From Apoderus coryli (Eukaryota; Arthropoda; Insecta; Coleoptera; Attelabidae), in assembly GCA_911728435.2 (NCBI GenBank), contig OU452200.1, forward strand, positions 40,067,715-40,131,714: a stretch of 64,000 nt of DNA. The letters are read 5' to 3'. The notes beneath the pieces were generated by a model that worked only from the letters and a program-made list of their open reading frames with translations, was not told the origin of the DNA and searched no databases. Both the position numbers and the translations under genes were made by a program. This document shows positions 23,242 through 34,856 of this stretch, piece by piece (the stretch's first letter is position 1; every line of letters begins with the position of its first letter).

Positions 23242-25010
23242 CAGGGTGTCCGGAAAAAGGAGGTCAATCCGTTAACCACAGATTCCTTGCGCAAAAATAA
23301 TAGGAGTTTTAAGATGTCATTTTTCATTTTAGCCCTCCATGTTTGATATACAGGGCGTGAAAGTTGAAAATTTAAAACCAATATTTTTAAATAATTCTAG
23401 TATTTATTGAGATATTTTATTCAAATTTAGGGTGTTGCTTCAGCATAAAGAGCTACTTCTTTCCAAAAAACAACACAAAAAACAATTTCTTAATAGCCAA
23501 AATACGGGATGTTCAATACCCATTGACCCCCCCAATTTTTTATTACGTAGGCCAATGACTTTTAAACTAAGTTTTTATAGGTTACTATGTATTTTTGATT
23601 ATTTTTTAACTCTTATAAAATTTGGATAAAATCATTTGTTTTTGAGATATTTTGAAAAGTATTGGCTCTTGTTGTCTAAGCGGCTCACGGTGTTTTCACT
23701 ACTAAATCAAGCATATTTAACTCAGTACCATTACCGTGCAACAAATTATATACAGTTTTCGAAAAGGTAATAAAACTAAACACTACGAACACGAAATTGT
23801 TTATTATTTTTAACTTAATCCCTCGACCCCGTATAATTCAACCGGAAAAAGAGGAGAGTATTATAACAAGCATCGAGGAGAAACGAAATATTCGTACCAG
23901 AGTTCTTGCCCGACAGGTTGAAAACATTGGGAAATCTGAAGTACACCAGGTTTTAAAAAGACAGCAGCTTTACCCCTACCACATTCAAGAAGTACAATCT
24001 CTGCTGCCTCAAGACCTTGAGCTGAGATCTAGATTATGTAGGTAGATATGCGAAATGCATGACAGAGATATACACTTCATCAAAAATGGGCGAGGCCAAG
24101 ATGCTCCTGTTGAATGCCCACCCCGATCCCCAGATCTTACTCCCTTGGACTATTCAGTCTGGGGTTGTATGAAAGATTTTGTTTATAAGGTTCCGATTTT
24201 GAGTGAAAATAATTTAATAGAGAGAATCTTACAAGCTGGGGAAGACTTTAGGTTGAAGCCTCATATTTTTCTAAGATTTTCTTTACTAAAAAAAAGCTCG
24301 CATATGGATTGAAAAAAATGGGGGTCATATCGAGCAATTCCTTTAGACTGGTAGTTTTTCTAATGTTTATTTAGTTACTTTTTCATGTTTTTAAAATAAT
24401 ATGTTTAAATAATTAATATTTGACTATGATGCTTCAACTTAATTTAAAAATAATAAACGATTTCGTGTTCGTAGTGTTTAGTTTTATTACCTTTTTGAAA
24501 ATTGTACTTAATTTCATGCACGGTAATGGTAATTTGAGTTAAATATCTTTGATTTAGTAGTGAAAATACCGTGAGCCGCGTAGACAACAAGAGCCAATAC
24601 TTTTTAAAATATCTCAAAAGCAAATGATTTTATCCAAATTTTATAAGAGTTAAAAAATAATCAAAAATACATAGTAACCTATAAAAACTTAGTTTAAAAG
24701 GCGTACGTAATAAAAAATTGGGGGGTCAATGGGTACTGAACATCCCGTATTTTGGCTATTAAGAAATTGTTTTTTGTGTTGTTTCTTGGAAAGAAGTAGC
24801 TCTTTATGCTGAAGCAATACACTAAATTTTAATCCAATATCTCAATAAATACGAGAATTATTTAAAAATATTGGTTATAAATTTCCAACTTTGACGCCCT
24901 GTATATCGAACATGGAGGGCTAAAATGAAAAATGACATCTTAGAACTCATATTTTTTTTGCTCAAGGAATCTGTGGTTAACGGACTGACCTCCTTTTTCC
25001 GGACACCCTG
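23242..25010 (+). mobile_element. Long-inverted-repeat Tc1/mariner-superfamily element, TA target
   Basis: TA, then CAGGGTGTCCGGAAAAAGGA on the left, with its complement then TA on the right. The arms are about 580 bp each (23242-23822 and 24432-25010) and contain matching AAGAGCTACTTCTTTCC and ACACTACGAACACGAAATCG landmarks. The 600-bp centre carries transposase debris. Confidence 0.85.
23797..24312 (+). pseudogene. Transposase remnant of the 23.2-kb fold-back element
   Basis: The first frame (to 24045) has an HTH-like part, SIEEKRNIRTRVLARQVENI and VHQVLKRQQLYPYHIQEVQ. The second (24055-24312) has the third-Asp box CPPRSPDLTPLDYSVWGCMK. The segment holding the first two catalytic Asp residues is deleted. 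Confidence 0.75.
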
Positions 25011-25340
25011 TATTATTACAAATAAGCATAAGTTATTTTTCTCAAATACCCTTTATAATATATCTTTATTGTTTAAGAATTTCGTTTACTAAACATAACT
25101 GTTTGTAGATAACAATTAGACATCGTAATATTTATTGAAGTAAGTAATCAAGTATATTTTTACAGCTAATCTAGATAGACCCTAATTAATTTTATTTTTA
25201 TCATCTTTGTTTTATGTTTTGATTATGTGATTTCCTGTGTCCATAGAATGTATGTTGTTGATTTATGCGGTGTCAAATTTATTTGCTTTCTAAAGCCATC
25301 ATGGCCAACAAAAAACAATTAAATTTCAAAGTCCTATCAT

Positions 25341-26285
25341 CAGGGTTGGGCTGATTTAAATCAATTGGTTAAAATCACGATTTAAATCAACTGATTTTTT
25401 TAATAAAAATCATATTTAAAATCAAACCATAAATTTGCAAAATCTTCCGCTTTTAATTCACACAAGCTGTCTTATTATTATAATATTATTTATATTTTAT
25501 AATATCTACCTATTAAACCTACGAAATAGACAAAACGCTCAAAACAGTTAAAAAAACAACAATGCAAAACAACAGAAAAACAAATTAATTTCCATTGAAG
25601 ATCTTATATGAAAATATTAATTTGGACGCCTTTTCAATTCTGTCGCACCTTATTTGTACAACAAGATAACTTTCCGATCTGACATACACAATTTGAATGT
25701 TAGATTTAGAAATCTTCTGTCTCCCCCAGCACATAAAACTTTGGGTTTCGAACGGTCCTTTTCATACCAGGTTTGCAAAATTTATAATAATATACCAGAT
25801 AACCTGAAATGCCTAAGTATCTTTTTCTTTAAAAAAAAACTCCGTAATATTCTACTTAATCCGCTCTGATTTTTTGTTTTGATTATTATTGTTATTATGT
25901 GTTATTATTTTATAATATTGTTATATTGTTAGTTTCTTTTTCTGAACTGCAAATAAACTTATTATTATATTATTATTCGTAGTTTTGCTTAGACAAATTA
26001 TAGTAATCATAAAGGCAGAGATAATAAATTGCTCAGCCGAAACTGGTTTCCTTTACATAACTAAATTAAAAGTTTTTTGTGGAGTTGACTTTGAAAGTTT
26101 TTGTTTGTTTTCTTTTTTTTGAATAAATTAAGTGCTGATGAATAAAAAAATCATCATTTTTAACAAACCATCACATTTTAATAATATAAATTAAAAAAAA
26201 AACAAATAAATCATGAATTTTTTATTTTTATATAAAAAATCATTGATTTTTGATTTTTTTTTAAATTAAAATTTGTCCAACCCTG
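25341..26285. mobile_element. hAT-like MITE with 8-bp duplication
   Basis: The ends are CAGGGTTGGGC and the complement of CAGGGTTGGAC. The flanking octamers are CCTATCAT (25333-25340) and CCTATCAC (26286-26293), 7 of 8 matching. CAG ends with 8-bp duplications are typical of hAT elements. The subterminal parts are rich in GATTTAAATCA and AAAATCA words. Inside is a LINE tail. Confidence 0.75.
25654..25869 (+). pseudogene. LINE ORF C-terminal tail
   Basis: The frame contains ITFRSDIHNLNVRFRNLLSP, SYQVCKIYNNIPDNLK and FKKKLRNILLN, the last segment of a non-LTR retrotransposon ORF, followed by an ATT-rich tail. It sits inside the hAT-like MITE. Confidence 0.65.
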
Positions 26286-26293
26286 CCTATCAC

Positions 26294-28221
26294 TATTGTA
26301 ATAGAAAAATGTAAAATTTCCAATATTTGGGAACTATAACTACGGTGAAATTATAAAGACGAACTCTGTCAACGTATTATTTTCTATTCTAACTTTTCTG
26401 TATTCATTTTGTTAGATTGTCCATAAATAATAAACAGATTTATCAACATTTCGTTCGAATATGTACTTAATTGTTATTTTGCTCCAGGTTAGTGTTTTTA
26501 TTTTTAAAAGAAATACAGATTTAATGATCAATGCAATCTTAATCTGCCAAAATAATTATAAAATGTTCAAATTATTTAAACCTAAACAATCGACCGAGAT
26601 GCGCTTATTGGGACACCTTGTACCGAGCAGTAAAGAGACATTATAAGAAGGTACCTGCGTATAATGTACCGACCTAACTAGGTCTATTCTCCTTTCCCAA
26701 AATATGCAACAAATTACCTACCTATAACTATCTACCTATATAATAGGTGCACCTATATATAGAAATAGGTAGGTATTATGATATTGATTATAAATAGGTA
26801 TCTACTTATAACACTACTTCTAAATAAGTAGGTACCTAGGTATACCTAGATATAACCAAAGTTTTTATCTAAAATAGTAGTTTGCAAGTTGTTATAAATT
26901 GCCATTAAATTACAATAACTTTTGGAATATAGAAATAATAACGTCATACATAAAGTAGAAAGAGAAACATAAACTAGAGTGGGATAATCTTTGTAAAACC
27001 GGCTGGAGTAAGCTCCAGCCGAGAGAGTCTCATACCACTATCAATATGAAGCGGCACACCAATATATTTGTAACATTTTTTTTACTATCTTGCCTTTTTT
27101 TTTAATTATATTGTTGTTTTACATTATAAGTAGGTACCTATATCACTGTAGTTCCAATATTAATAGGAATTACGTGAATTATCTCTGTTCAAATAAGTAT
27201 GAACTATAACATAATAGGTACATTAAATTAAATTTAGCGAATTTATTAAATGAATTAAATATTGACGAACGATTAATACGTAAAAATTTGTAGATATTAG
27301 AAAACGGAAATTATATAAATATCCCACGTATTCATACAATCACAATTTATCTGATGTGAGTTGTAAAAGGTTGTATAATATTATAGAAAATTATATTTTA
27401 TAACCACTCATGGAAATGTAATTTTAAAATCTTGCTTAAACAATAAAACTAATATAACCTTTTCCTGACAAGTCATTGGGCTAAAACAACAAAATAATAA
27501 TAGTGCATTCAAATTTTTTTCAAGCTAAGTATTTAAAACTAATTTTTAAAATAAAGAAACAGTATATTGGGGTCAAGGATTTCCTATTATCAATAAATCA
27601 TAAATTAAATTAGTTTTAACCTTTTACAAGTATATTTTTTTCAATACCAACCTAATGATTAATTACAACAAATATTATTTGTCTTTTTAGCAATCATATT
27701 CGGTACTTAATGATAAGAGTAATAAACTACGTACCTACTAAAAAAATATCGTTAAAAGTTATTACAAAACTTTAAAAATATAACTAAAAGAACTTTAAGT
27801 AATTTAATAATCGATAAAAGCATTAATCTTGAAATAGGTGCCTATGTTTATATTTATCTTGATCACACATAGATATACTTCCCCTTACATTTGCCGCTTC
27901 CTATTAACAATAGACCGCGCATTTATTTTACTTCCAAGGCTTCATTTACATTAAAAATAGTTAAAAAAGAAAACTGATTTATAATTAAACGACGTTCGTA
28001 ATAATTACCATTTACAAACTCTTTTTATATGTTTGTATAATTCTGTTATTTACACAGAAGTTAACATTATTATAGGTAACCTACCCACTTTTTAAGCATT
28101 TTGTCAGCTGAAGTAGACATTTAAAATATAACGCACACGCCTACTTTGATTATAAAATAAGTAGGTACTTAATTATTTTGACAGATAGCAAAGCAGATTA
28201 GGTAAATTATTGTATTCTTAC
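26294..28221. other. Transposon-poor stretch, probably ARID5 intron
   Basis: No transposon ends or protein-coding signal were recognised. The stretch lies downstream of ARID5 exon 2 and is probably its second intron. It has many TAGGTA/TACCTA words at 26650-26860 and a strong hairpin at 27000-27021. Confidence 0.5.
27000..27021. other. GC-rich perfect hairpin
   Basis: CGGCTGGAG, loop TAAG, CTCCAGCCG: a perfect 9-bp GC-rich stem in AT-rich surroundings. No known RNA family is recognised. Confidence 0.7.
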
Positions 28222-28479
28222 CTCGCCATGGTCCCAATTTCTGCCATCCGGTATATTCTCCGGTAGGAAATACAGACGTAAACTGGCCAACATTTGTTCA
28301 CTGTTTTTGTCTATCCACAACAATTGCAACTCGCCAATACACAATAGATCCGAATCTCGCCACATTTTCACGAAGAAAAATTCACTTAATGTCACAATAC
28401 GTTTAATACCGTTTTTTATATATTTAAATGCTTTGTAAAATGTATAGGGTCCGTGTTGTCCGCATGGACTGCCCACCAA
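28222..28479 (-). CDS. Arid5: ARID5-type transcription factor, exon 2
   Basis: This 86-codon exon starts LVGSPCGQHGPYTFYKAFKY and continues with IVTLSEFFFVKMWRD, LCIGELQLLWID, LRLYFLPENIPDGRN and DHGE. The order and wording match the N-terminal BAH-like region of vertebrate ARID5B/ARID5A (VGSPCG.HGPY.FYKAF, ELQLLW, LYFLPE..P.GRN). Those proteins bind AT-rich DNA and modulate chromatin. The acceptor is TTGCAG/TTGG and the donor GAG/GTAAGA, both phase 0. The ARID DNA-binding domain itself would be in later exons, which I did not find in 1-28 kb; they may lie outside the window. Confidence 0.93.
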
Positions 28480-29194
28480 CTGCAATTTGAAATAGAAAAC
28501 ATTACCTACTTTTACATAAAATCAAAAATAAACATGCAAAAACATCATCCATTTTGACAGCCTCAATATCCTTTTGTTATTCATAATATGTAGCTAATTA
28601 CGAAGTCATGGTAGATACCTACATAGTAGGTACCTACCATACCTATATAATATATTTACTTAATAGATAATTACAATTCTGTTAAATTTTAACATATTAT
28701 TCTAATTAGGTATGTAATAACTGATAAATTATTAGAATTCACACCATTAAAACTGAAAAGCATAACGATCAACAAAAAAAAAATAGGTATACATACTACC
28801 CACCTACCTATGAAATTATAAAATGTATTTTTATATCTCCAGATAGTTGAAACAATCAATTAGGTAGGTACCTACATTTCCTAGAAGTGCATGATATAGG
28901 TATAGGAATTACCTATGTCTGTATTATTTTAAATTTAAATTATATACCTAAGTACCTACTTTAAAAAATAGTTATTCTAATTTAAAACAAACAAATTCAC
29001 TATAATGCCTTTGTACAAAGTAAGCTTTGCGTGGGATATATCACAACTTAATTCAATTAAATTTTAAAAAGGCAACAATCAAAAATAATAAATTTTAATT
29101 AGGTATATCAATAAATTTACGCGGTAAATTTATCAAAAACAATGATAACATACTATTTGAAAACAATATTGTTGTACATTACAAAATCCCTTAC
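28480..29194. other. ARID5 intron 1
   Basis: 715 bp of AT-rich sequence with a GTAAGG donor and TTGCAG acceptor on the minus strand. It contains several GTAGGTACCTAC words (28619-28640, 28862-28874). Confidence 0.85.
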
Positions 29195-29215
29195 CTGTAA
29201 ATCGTTATTATCCAT
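29195..29215 (-). CDS. Arid5: ARID5-type transcription factor, exon 1 (start codon)
   Basis: ATG opens seven codons, MDNNDLQ, followed by the donor CAG/GTAAGG. Joined in phase 0 to exon 2 this gives MDNNDLQ-LVGSPCG, matching the family start in which a few residues ending in LQ precede WVGSPCG. The upstream minus-strand sequence is AT-rich without another in-frame ATG in the first 20 bp. The very short first coding exon agrees with the vertebrate gene structure as I recall it. Confidence 0.88.
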
Positions 29216-29326
29216 TTTATTTAATTTAAAATTATTAAATAAAAAAAAAATTAATCACCACACATTGCACACTATAGAACGGCACGCTAACACCATCGTC
29301 TCTACTTTGTATTTACTCTAATTATA

Positions 29327-29334
29327 TGACGTCA
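29327..29334. promoter_or_regulatory. CRE/ATF palindrome upstream of ARID5
   Basis: A perfect TGACGTCA lies 112 bp upstream of the ATG, within TATATGACGTCACGATG, in the probable core promoter. CREB/ATF-family factors bind this octamer. No transcription start was mapped. Confidence 0.6.
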
Positions 29335-31690
29335 CGATGTATACACCACATACACAGAGAGCAGTGCCTAAATCGTAAATGATCGTAATATTTCGGTAGG
29401 TGCTCGTCCTAACTGGCGCTTTAGGAAAAATAAAATGGTTGAAGAAGAAGGGGAAAATTATATGATGATTTGATAGCAGATAGACGCATTGAAGTAAACA
29501 AAGCGTTGAGAGTAGATTAAAAAGTAGTGTTTTTAATTTGGTTATTGAAAACTAACCGTTTGTGCGCTCCAAATTTAAAATCAAGTTCAGCGTTTAATTA
29601 TTAAACGTCTACTAATAAATACTTAATTATTATTGTAGTTACCTACTCTCACCGGATACCTATTAGGTATTTACATATTGTAATGTGTATGGTGTAAAAT
29701 AATTACGTATGATTGTTATCAAAATTAAATGGGGCGAATGATTTGATTTTTTAAATTTTTAAAATCGTTTTGTATTTAGTGAGTCCGGTGTGGTGCGATT
29801 TGTGTATTATTGGTTGCCTGATGTTAGTAAATTGATAAGTTCAAAGTGTTTGTATTTGCAACTAGATGGAAGTGTTTGTAGAAATTAAAAATAACGTGTT
29901 AGGTAGATAGCAACAAACCAATTTATTGGATTTTCTTGTAGTTGTTTCTATTTTTTTATAAATGGAAAAATACAAAATCCATAGGTATGAAGTAACTTTT
30001 TTAATTATCGGTAGGTATTTTAGCAAAAATAACCGGCTTTTTTATATACCTACAGTGTTTCTAAATGAACGCGAAATATTTGAAAGGTTGGCATAGGTAG
30101 GTCTTTATAAAAAGACAATGGTAATATGTTTATTTATTTATTTTTTCTAAAATAGTTTGAAACTAAACAATAATAACTAGATAACACTTTAGAGGTAGCA
30201 TTTTTAAAAAATTTTGTATGTTTGGATTTTTTCTTTCTATTATAAAGATCATAATTATTATTATGTGATTATGATTATGTAACGAATTTTTACCTTCCAC
30301 ACAGTATTCTAATTAGAATTATAGAAGGCCGGTATTGAATTGAATGAGGTCATAAAAACGCTGTGGAGATTTTGATGAAAATACACGCTTTGAGGTTCCC
30401 TGCTATTACAAAAAATAGGTAGGTATTGTGTTTTTGGAAACGTGTAGGTATGTGCGTCGGTGATGTTATTTCAAGAACCTGTAATACATTTGGTATATGA
30501 TATGACAAAAAAACCGAAATCTTCAGCAAACACTCCTTATAGCCAATACCTAATATAAAACGCAGATATGTCTGGAATAAAAAATCACTTTCCCTAAAAA
30601 TGATTTTTGCGATAATTTATTAAAAGCGTAAACAAAATACCTACGCGGGAGGTTATGTACCTACACAATTTTTTTTACGTAGTAGGTAGGTAGGTATGAG
30701 GTTGTTAAATTTACTTAAGCGATCAATAAATTCCTTCTTGATTATAACCATGAAGCATTTACAGAATAAGAAAGCTGTGCTAACTAGCTTACTTATTCTA
30801 TGGTAAAACTACTGTGTCGTCAAAGATTAATGTGTCGTTTATGAGGATTATGCGAGTGCGGCCTATTGTCCGCTCGTACCTATAGCTATTATTTTTGTAA
30901 TTAAAATAATCAACGACCTTCTGGAACAATCAAAATAGGTACATCATTTATAAGAATATTTGTGGAGAATTTTGTGTATTTTAATTTTTGTTTCACTTTT
31001 TTAGCAATAACTAAAAAAAAAATTTTTTGTTGTGAATAATTGTCCTATAACTAGGTACCTACCTATAGGTAGGTACAACCTTACTAGAGATAATCGGGAT
31101 TTTTTAAATAGTATAAAGATTATCATAATTTTGATTTGTAAGATTTTTTTTCCACGAAGGGCTTTAAATTTCAATTGATTCTGTGAATCCTGTTATATAC
31201 CTACCTAGGTAGTTATGCCCTGGTTAGGTAGTATAATAAATAATAATACTTCTATCATAATAAATCTTATTGCAGCTCTTTCTCCAGGATCGATATAACA
31301 TTATTATTTCTGTTAGTTTTATGTTGAAAAAACATAAGAATATATATTTATCCATCGCCCATCGATATTTTGAAATATCGATTGTGTTCTATAATAATTA
31401 TTACCGTAGTTTAAGGAATTAAATTTTACTGACAATTGGTGAAGGCGCCGTTTTAATATATTAATGCTATTATTACTATGTATTATTTTCCCGCACAACC
31501 GTTAAATTTTCAAACAGCAGTAGAGGTCGAGTGATACAAGCATTTTTTATTTGCTTTACAGCGATAGGTCACTTTTGATATTTGCCACCATAATTCTCGA
31601 GAAAATTGCGTTTACATTTTCACTAGTTAAGTAGGTACCTAGTTGGAATCGATATTCTTATAAGAATATAATATGTATTTGAGTACTGTA
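29335..31690. other. Transposon-poor intergenic DNA upstream of ARID5
   Basis: No coding exon was recognised. GTAGGTACCTAC-like words are frequent (30415, 30645-30700, 31050-31076, 31195-31215, 31630). The stretch probably carries ARID5 regulatory DNA. Confidence 0.45.
31055..31076. repeat. Perfect 22-bp palindrome of the TAGGTACCTA type
   Basis: GTACCTACCTA followed directly by TAGGTAGGTAC, with no loop. It is the longest example of a motif scattered over 26.6-31.7 kb. Confidence 0.9.
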
Positions 31691-31693
31691 ACA

Positions 31694-31720
31694 TTGATAG
31701 AGCGTTCGCTTCGTATGCTT
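31694..31720 (+). repeat. tRNA-Ala-like SINE head fragment
   Basis: TGATAGAGCGTTCGCTTCGTATG matches the D-arm to anticodon-arm part of the tRNA-Ala-like SINE at 50005-50078. The B box is missing. Confidence 0.5.
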
Positions 31721-31730
31721 ATATTATAAT

Positions 31731-31761
31731 CAAAGATTAATGTTGTGTACATTAATCTTTG
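31731..31761. other. Perfect 13-bp hairpin
   Basis: CAAAGATTAATGT, loop TGTGT, ACATTAATCTTTG. It sits directly after the tRNA-like fragment. A single arm (CAAAGATTAATGTGT) recurs at 30822. No known family is recognised. Confidence 0.65.
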
Positions 31762-31921
31762 TTATAATTATTTATACCATATTGTTTATACCGGGTCGGG
31801 CAGTACATTCGGCTAGTTCCCTCTCATAGCCTAACAAAATTGAAATTGCAAATTTTGTTTACGTGGGTGTATGTAGGTCGACCAGGAGCATTTAACAAAA
31901 ATGTGTTTACATATACCAGGT

Positions 31922-32094
31922 GTCCCAGAAAAGTGTGACATATCAAAGTTATAGTTTTTTAAATGGAACACCCAGAATTTTTTGGATTTTTTGAAGACTT
32001 TGGATACAATAAAGTAAAGTTATTGTTATGATCCCTATACCTAAATCTACTCGTTTGGCTAATTTTTGCGTTTTTTTGCAAAAAATAGGGTCAT
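31922..32094. repeat. Fold-back arm, inverted partner at 41745-41905
   Basis: CAGGTGTCCCAGAAAAGTGT leads into the sequence AAAGTTATTGTTATGATCCC and TTTTGCAAAAAATAGGGTCA. The same text runs inverted at 41745-41905 and partly at 38078-38130. It is an end of the same element family as 38078-41905; the body here has been replaced by a LINE. Confidence 0.7.
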
Positions 32095-32099
32095 TCCGA

Positions 32100-33205
32100 A
32101 GTAAAGCAACCTGAGGACCGAACGCGACACAGTGTCTCTGATGTTCCTTATGAGAAATACACAGCTACTCAATTTTTGTGTGACGCGGTCGATATTGTTG
32201 CCCCAAGTTAATATTTCGTCCGTGATTACGCCTAAAAATTTGGTGTTATCTACCTGCCTCACGGGTTTGCCGCCCATACGTATTAATAAACTTTTATCAA
32301 GCCTTTTGTTATTTGCTGTAATCGAAAGAGCGACCGTCTTAGAAGCGTTAAGTGAGAGTCCGTTCAGCTTACACCACTCGGCTATCTTCACAACTACATG
32401 CTGTGCTTTTTTCACGACCTTTATCTCCTGTTTGTCGGTTATTATGGCGCTTGTGTCGTCGGCGTAGAGAACGGGAGTTCCGAATTCCTTGATTTTGTTC
32501 GGTAATTCGTTAATAAAAATGTTAAACAGTGTGGGTGACAAACATGATTCCTGTGGTATTCCTTTATTTGTGAATGCTACTCTAGAACGAACACCATCAA
32601 CCTCAACCGTTTGTCTGCGTGATTGTAGATAGCTAGATATCCAGGTGGCCGCCGTTCCCCTTACACCTACATCATTCAGCCTTCTCATCAGTAGTTCACG
32701 ATTGACGGTGTCAAAAGCTCTACTCAAATCGAAAAATAGTCCCAGCACAAATTCCTTATTGTTTAATGATCTGTATATGTGTTCCAGGGCTTGACTAAGT
32801 GCTGTTTCTGTTGATCTTTTTGCTCTAAAACCATGCTGTTCATTGGCAAGTAAATTAAATTTTTCAAGGTATCGAGTGAGTCTTATGTTATATATGTGTT
32901 CGAATATTTTACTGAATTGGTTTAGTAGCGATAAAGGTCTGTAATTATTTAGATTTTTTTGGTCACCTTTGTTTTTGAATATGGGTATAATTTTTGACTG
33001 TGTAATTTTAGCAGGGAAAACGCCTTCCTCGAAACTTCTGTTAATTATCAGACTTAGCGGTTCTTTCGACATACTTTTCTGATGGCGTTCATCACTTCGT
33101 CTGGGGTGGTGGGGTAAAGAAAAAATGAATTAGAAGTTTCGACTAAGTTCGGAGAAATATTATTGAAATCAGGCGAAATACTTTCGTTGGTAAGATTAGT
33201 AAAAA
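32100..33205 (-). pseudogene. LINE reverse transcriptase, broken
   Basis: About 330 residues of a non-LTR reverse transcriptase: NYRPLSLLNQFSKIFE, EQHGFRAKRSTETALSQALE, LGLFFDLSRAFDTVN (catalytic Asp region), GIPQESCLSPTLFNIFINEL and VLYADDTSAI with the catalytic Asp pair. The upstream part (33205-33075, with YPTTPDEVMNAIRKV) is in another frame. No endonuclease is visible. The 3' end runs into the fold-back arm at 32094, so the last residues of the frame are not LINE sequence. GVPQGS is changed to GIPQES. Confidence 0.88.
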
Positions 33206-33212
33206 AATCATG

Positions 33213-33577
33213 ACGGGCGTATAAATTATACTAACGAATTCTATCTAAATTTGTTTATTATTTATGGATAATGTGACAGAGTGATGTCACAAACGTGTGA
33301 TACATTTTCTACCAGGTACCCAGAAAAACACAAGCCATCACCAAAAGTTGTTAAACGGATAATAGATAATTTCAAAAATTTCGGGCCCGTAAAGACAAAA
33401 ATAAAACGAATGAAACCTATTTGTGACTATGAAGCTGTACTGGAGTACTTCACGGCATATCCTACGACATCTCTGAGAAAATTTGCAGTGGAGTCTGGAT
33501 TTTCTAAAAGCACCATTCTCCATAAATAATATAAACAAATTTAGATAATATTCGTTAGTATAATTTATACGCCCTCC
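33213..33577 (+). mobile_element. Small inverted-repeat element carrying only an HTH fragment
   Basis: Inverted ends of about 44 bp: GGGCGTATAAATTATACTAA on the left and its complement on the right, each continuing through TAGATTTG-like sequence (some mismatches). The 280-bp core is a transposase N-terminal fragment. It is inserted next to the LINE remnant. Confidence 0.75.
33281..33529 (+). pseudogene. Transposase N-terminal HTH fragment
   Basis: The frame reads ...FSTRYPEKHKPSPKVVKRI, then DNFKNFGPVKTK, then EYFTAYPTTSLRKFAVESGF and SKSTILHK. This is the two-HTH DNA-binding part of a Tc1/mariner-superfamily transposase of the DD41D type. It stops before any catalytic residue. Confidence 0.65.
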
Positions 33578-33927
33578 ATGATTATTACTACTAATTAATG
33601 TCTATAATTTGTCATAGTTGTTGATTATTTTTGTCCAGTGTCATATTTATTTGCTATCTAAAGCCATCATGGCCAACTAAAATCAATTAAATTTCAAATT
33701 CATATCACTATTGTAATAGAAAACTCTGATAACTATCAGTTTTTGGGATAGACATCCTTTCATAAACTTGCCCTTATTTTTGATGCAAAAAAATATAAAA
33801 TGGGGGGTTGCCATTTAAAAATTTTGATTTATGACACTTTTTTCAATTTGATTTTTTACCCTTTTTTTCAAATACCCTGTATTAATATTTACTAATAAAA
33901 TATATGTAGGCGGCTAAAGGAGGTCTA

Positions 33928-34854
33928 CAGGGTGTCCTACGGTGGCAACCCATTAGATTATTTCAGAAACTACTTCGAATTGAATTTTGAAAATTTCAGT
34001 GTCTTAGTTCGTTGTAATACTTGATTTGTATATCTGCCAACCTGCTCTAAATGATTTCTCAAAATTCTTCCTAATTTCTCTAGTCATCGTTAGCAAATGG
34101 CGGTTTCTGTCGTTAAATACTCTACAGGTGATATTAATCACTTTATTTTATTCTCCATGAATTAATAATAAATTTATAATATCAATAAGTATTTTTCATT
34201 TTTATTAATTTGACGTTAAAATGACAATAATTTCATGGCTAACTAAATTAATTATGCGCTGCAGAAAAACTTAAAATGACGATATTTCGAAAACTATGCA
34301 TTTTAGAAAATGGTAACCTATTACAAAATTGCATTATTTTTTAATGCTAAGGAAGATAAAATAATAATAATATACCCATTCCATTTGAAAAAATTGACTT
34401 TCAACTGTTTTTCTTGAACCGTTTTCAATATAATTTTTTGGCCACCCTGTATAAACTAATCAGAAAATGTCTTGTCAATTCGAAAAAGGAGGTCCCACCT
34501 GATAAGAAAATACCTGCAAAATAATTATTAAATACTGATTTACAAGGAAAAAACGGAATTCTTATGGAGCCCTAAACTGTCTATTTTGACATAAATCTGA
34601 CGTTAGGTATAGGACATGATACATGAAATATATCTGAAATCTTATTTAGAATCCAAAAATGTAATAATATATAGGGTGTTCCATTTAAAATAACAAAGTT
34701 GCCATCAACTTCTGGTATAATCGGAAGTGCTATGCCGTTGCTATTATATTATTTGAGTAGAGCATATTTGACAATATAGACACTGAAATTTTCAAAATTC
34801 AATTCGAAGTAGTTTCTGAAATAATCTAATGGGTTGCCACCGTAGGACACCCTG
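33928..34854. mobile_element. CAGGGTGTCCTACGG fold-back element, internally deleted
   Basis: The ends CAGGGTGTCCTACGGTGGCA are perfect inverted copies flanked by TA. The interior corresponds to parts of the longer relative at 42083-44023 and lacks its transposase region. Confidence 0.85.
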
Positions 34855-34856
34855 TA

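Noticed and set aside
26650..31640. Interstitial telomere repeats (TTAGG)n
   Set aside because: Words are TAGG/CCTA palindromes, not head-to-tail TTAGG arrays.
32132..32467. Plus-strand 111-residue frame
   Set aside because: Antisense shadow of the LINE reverse transcriptase.
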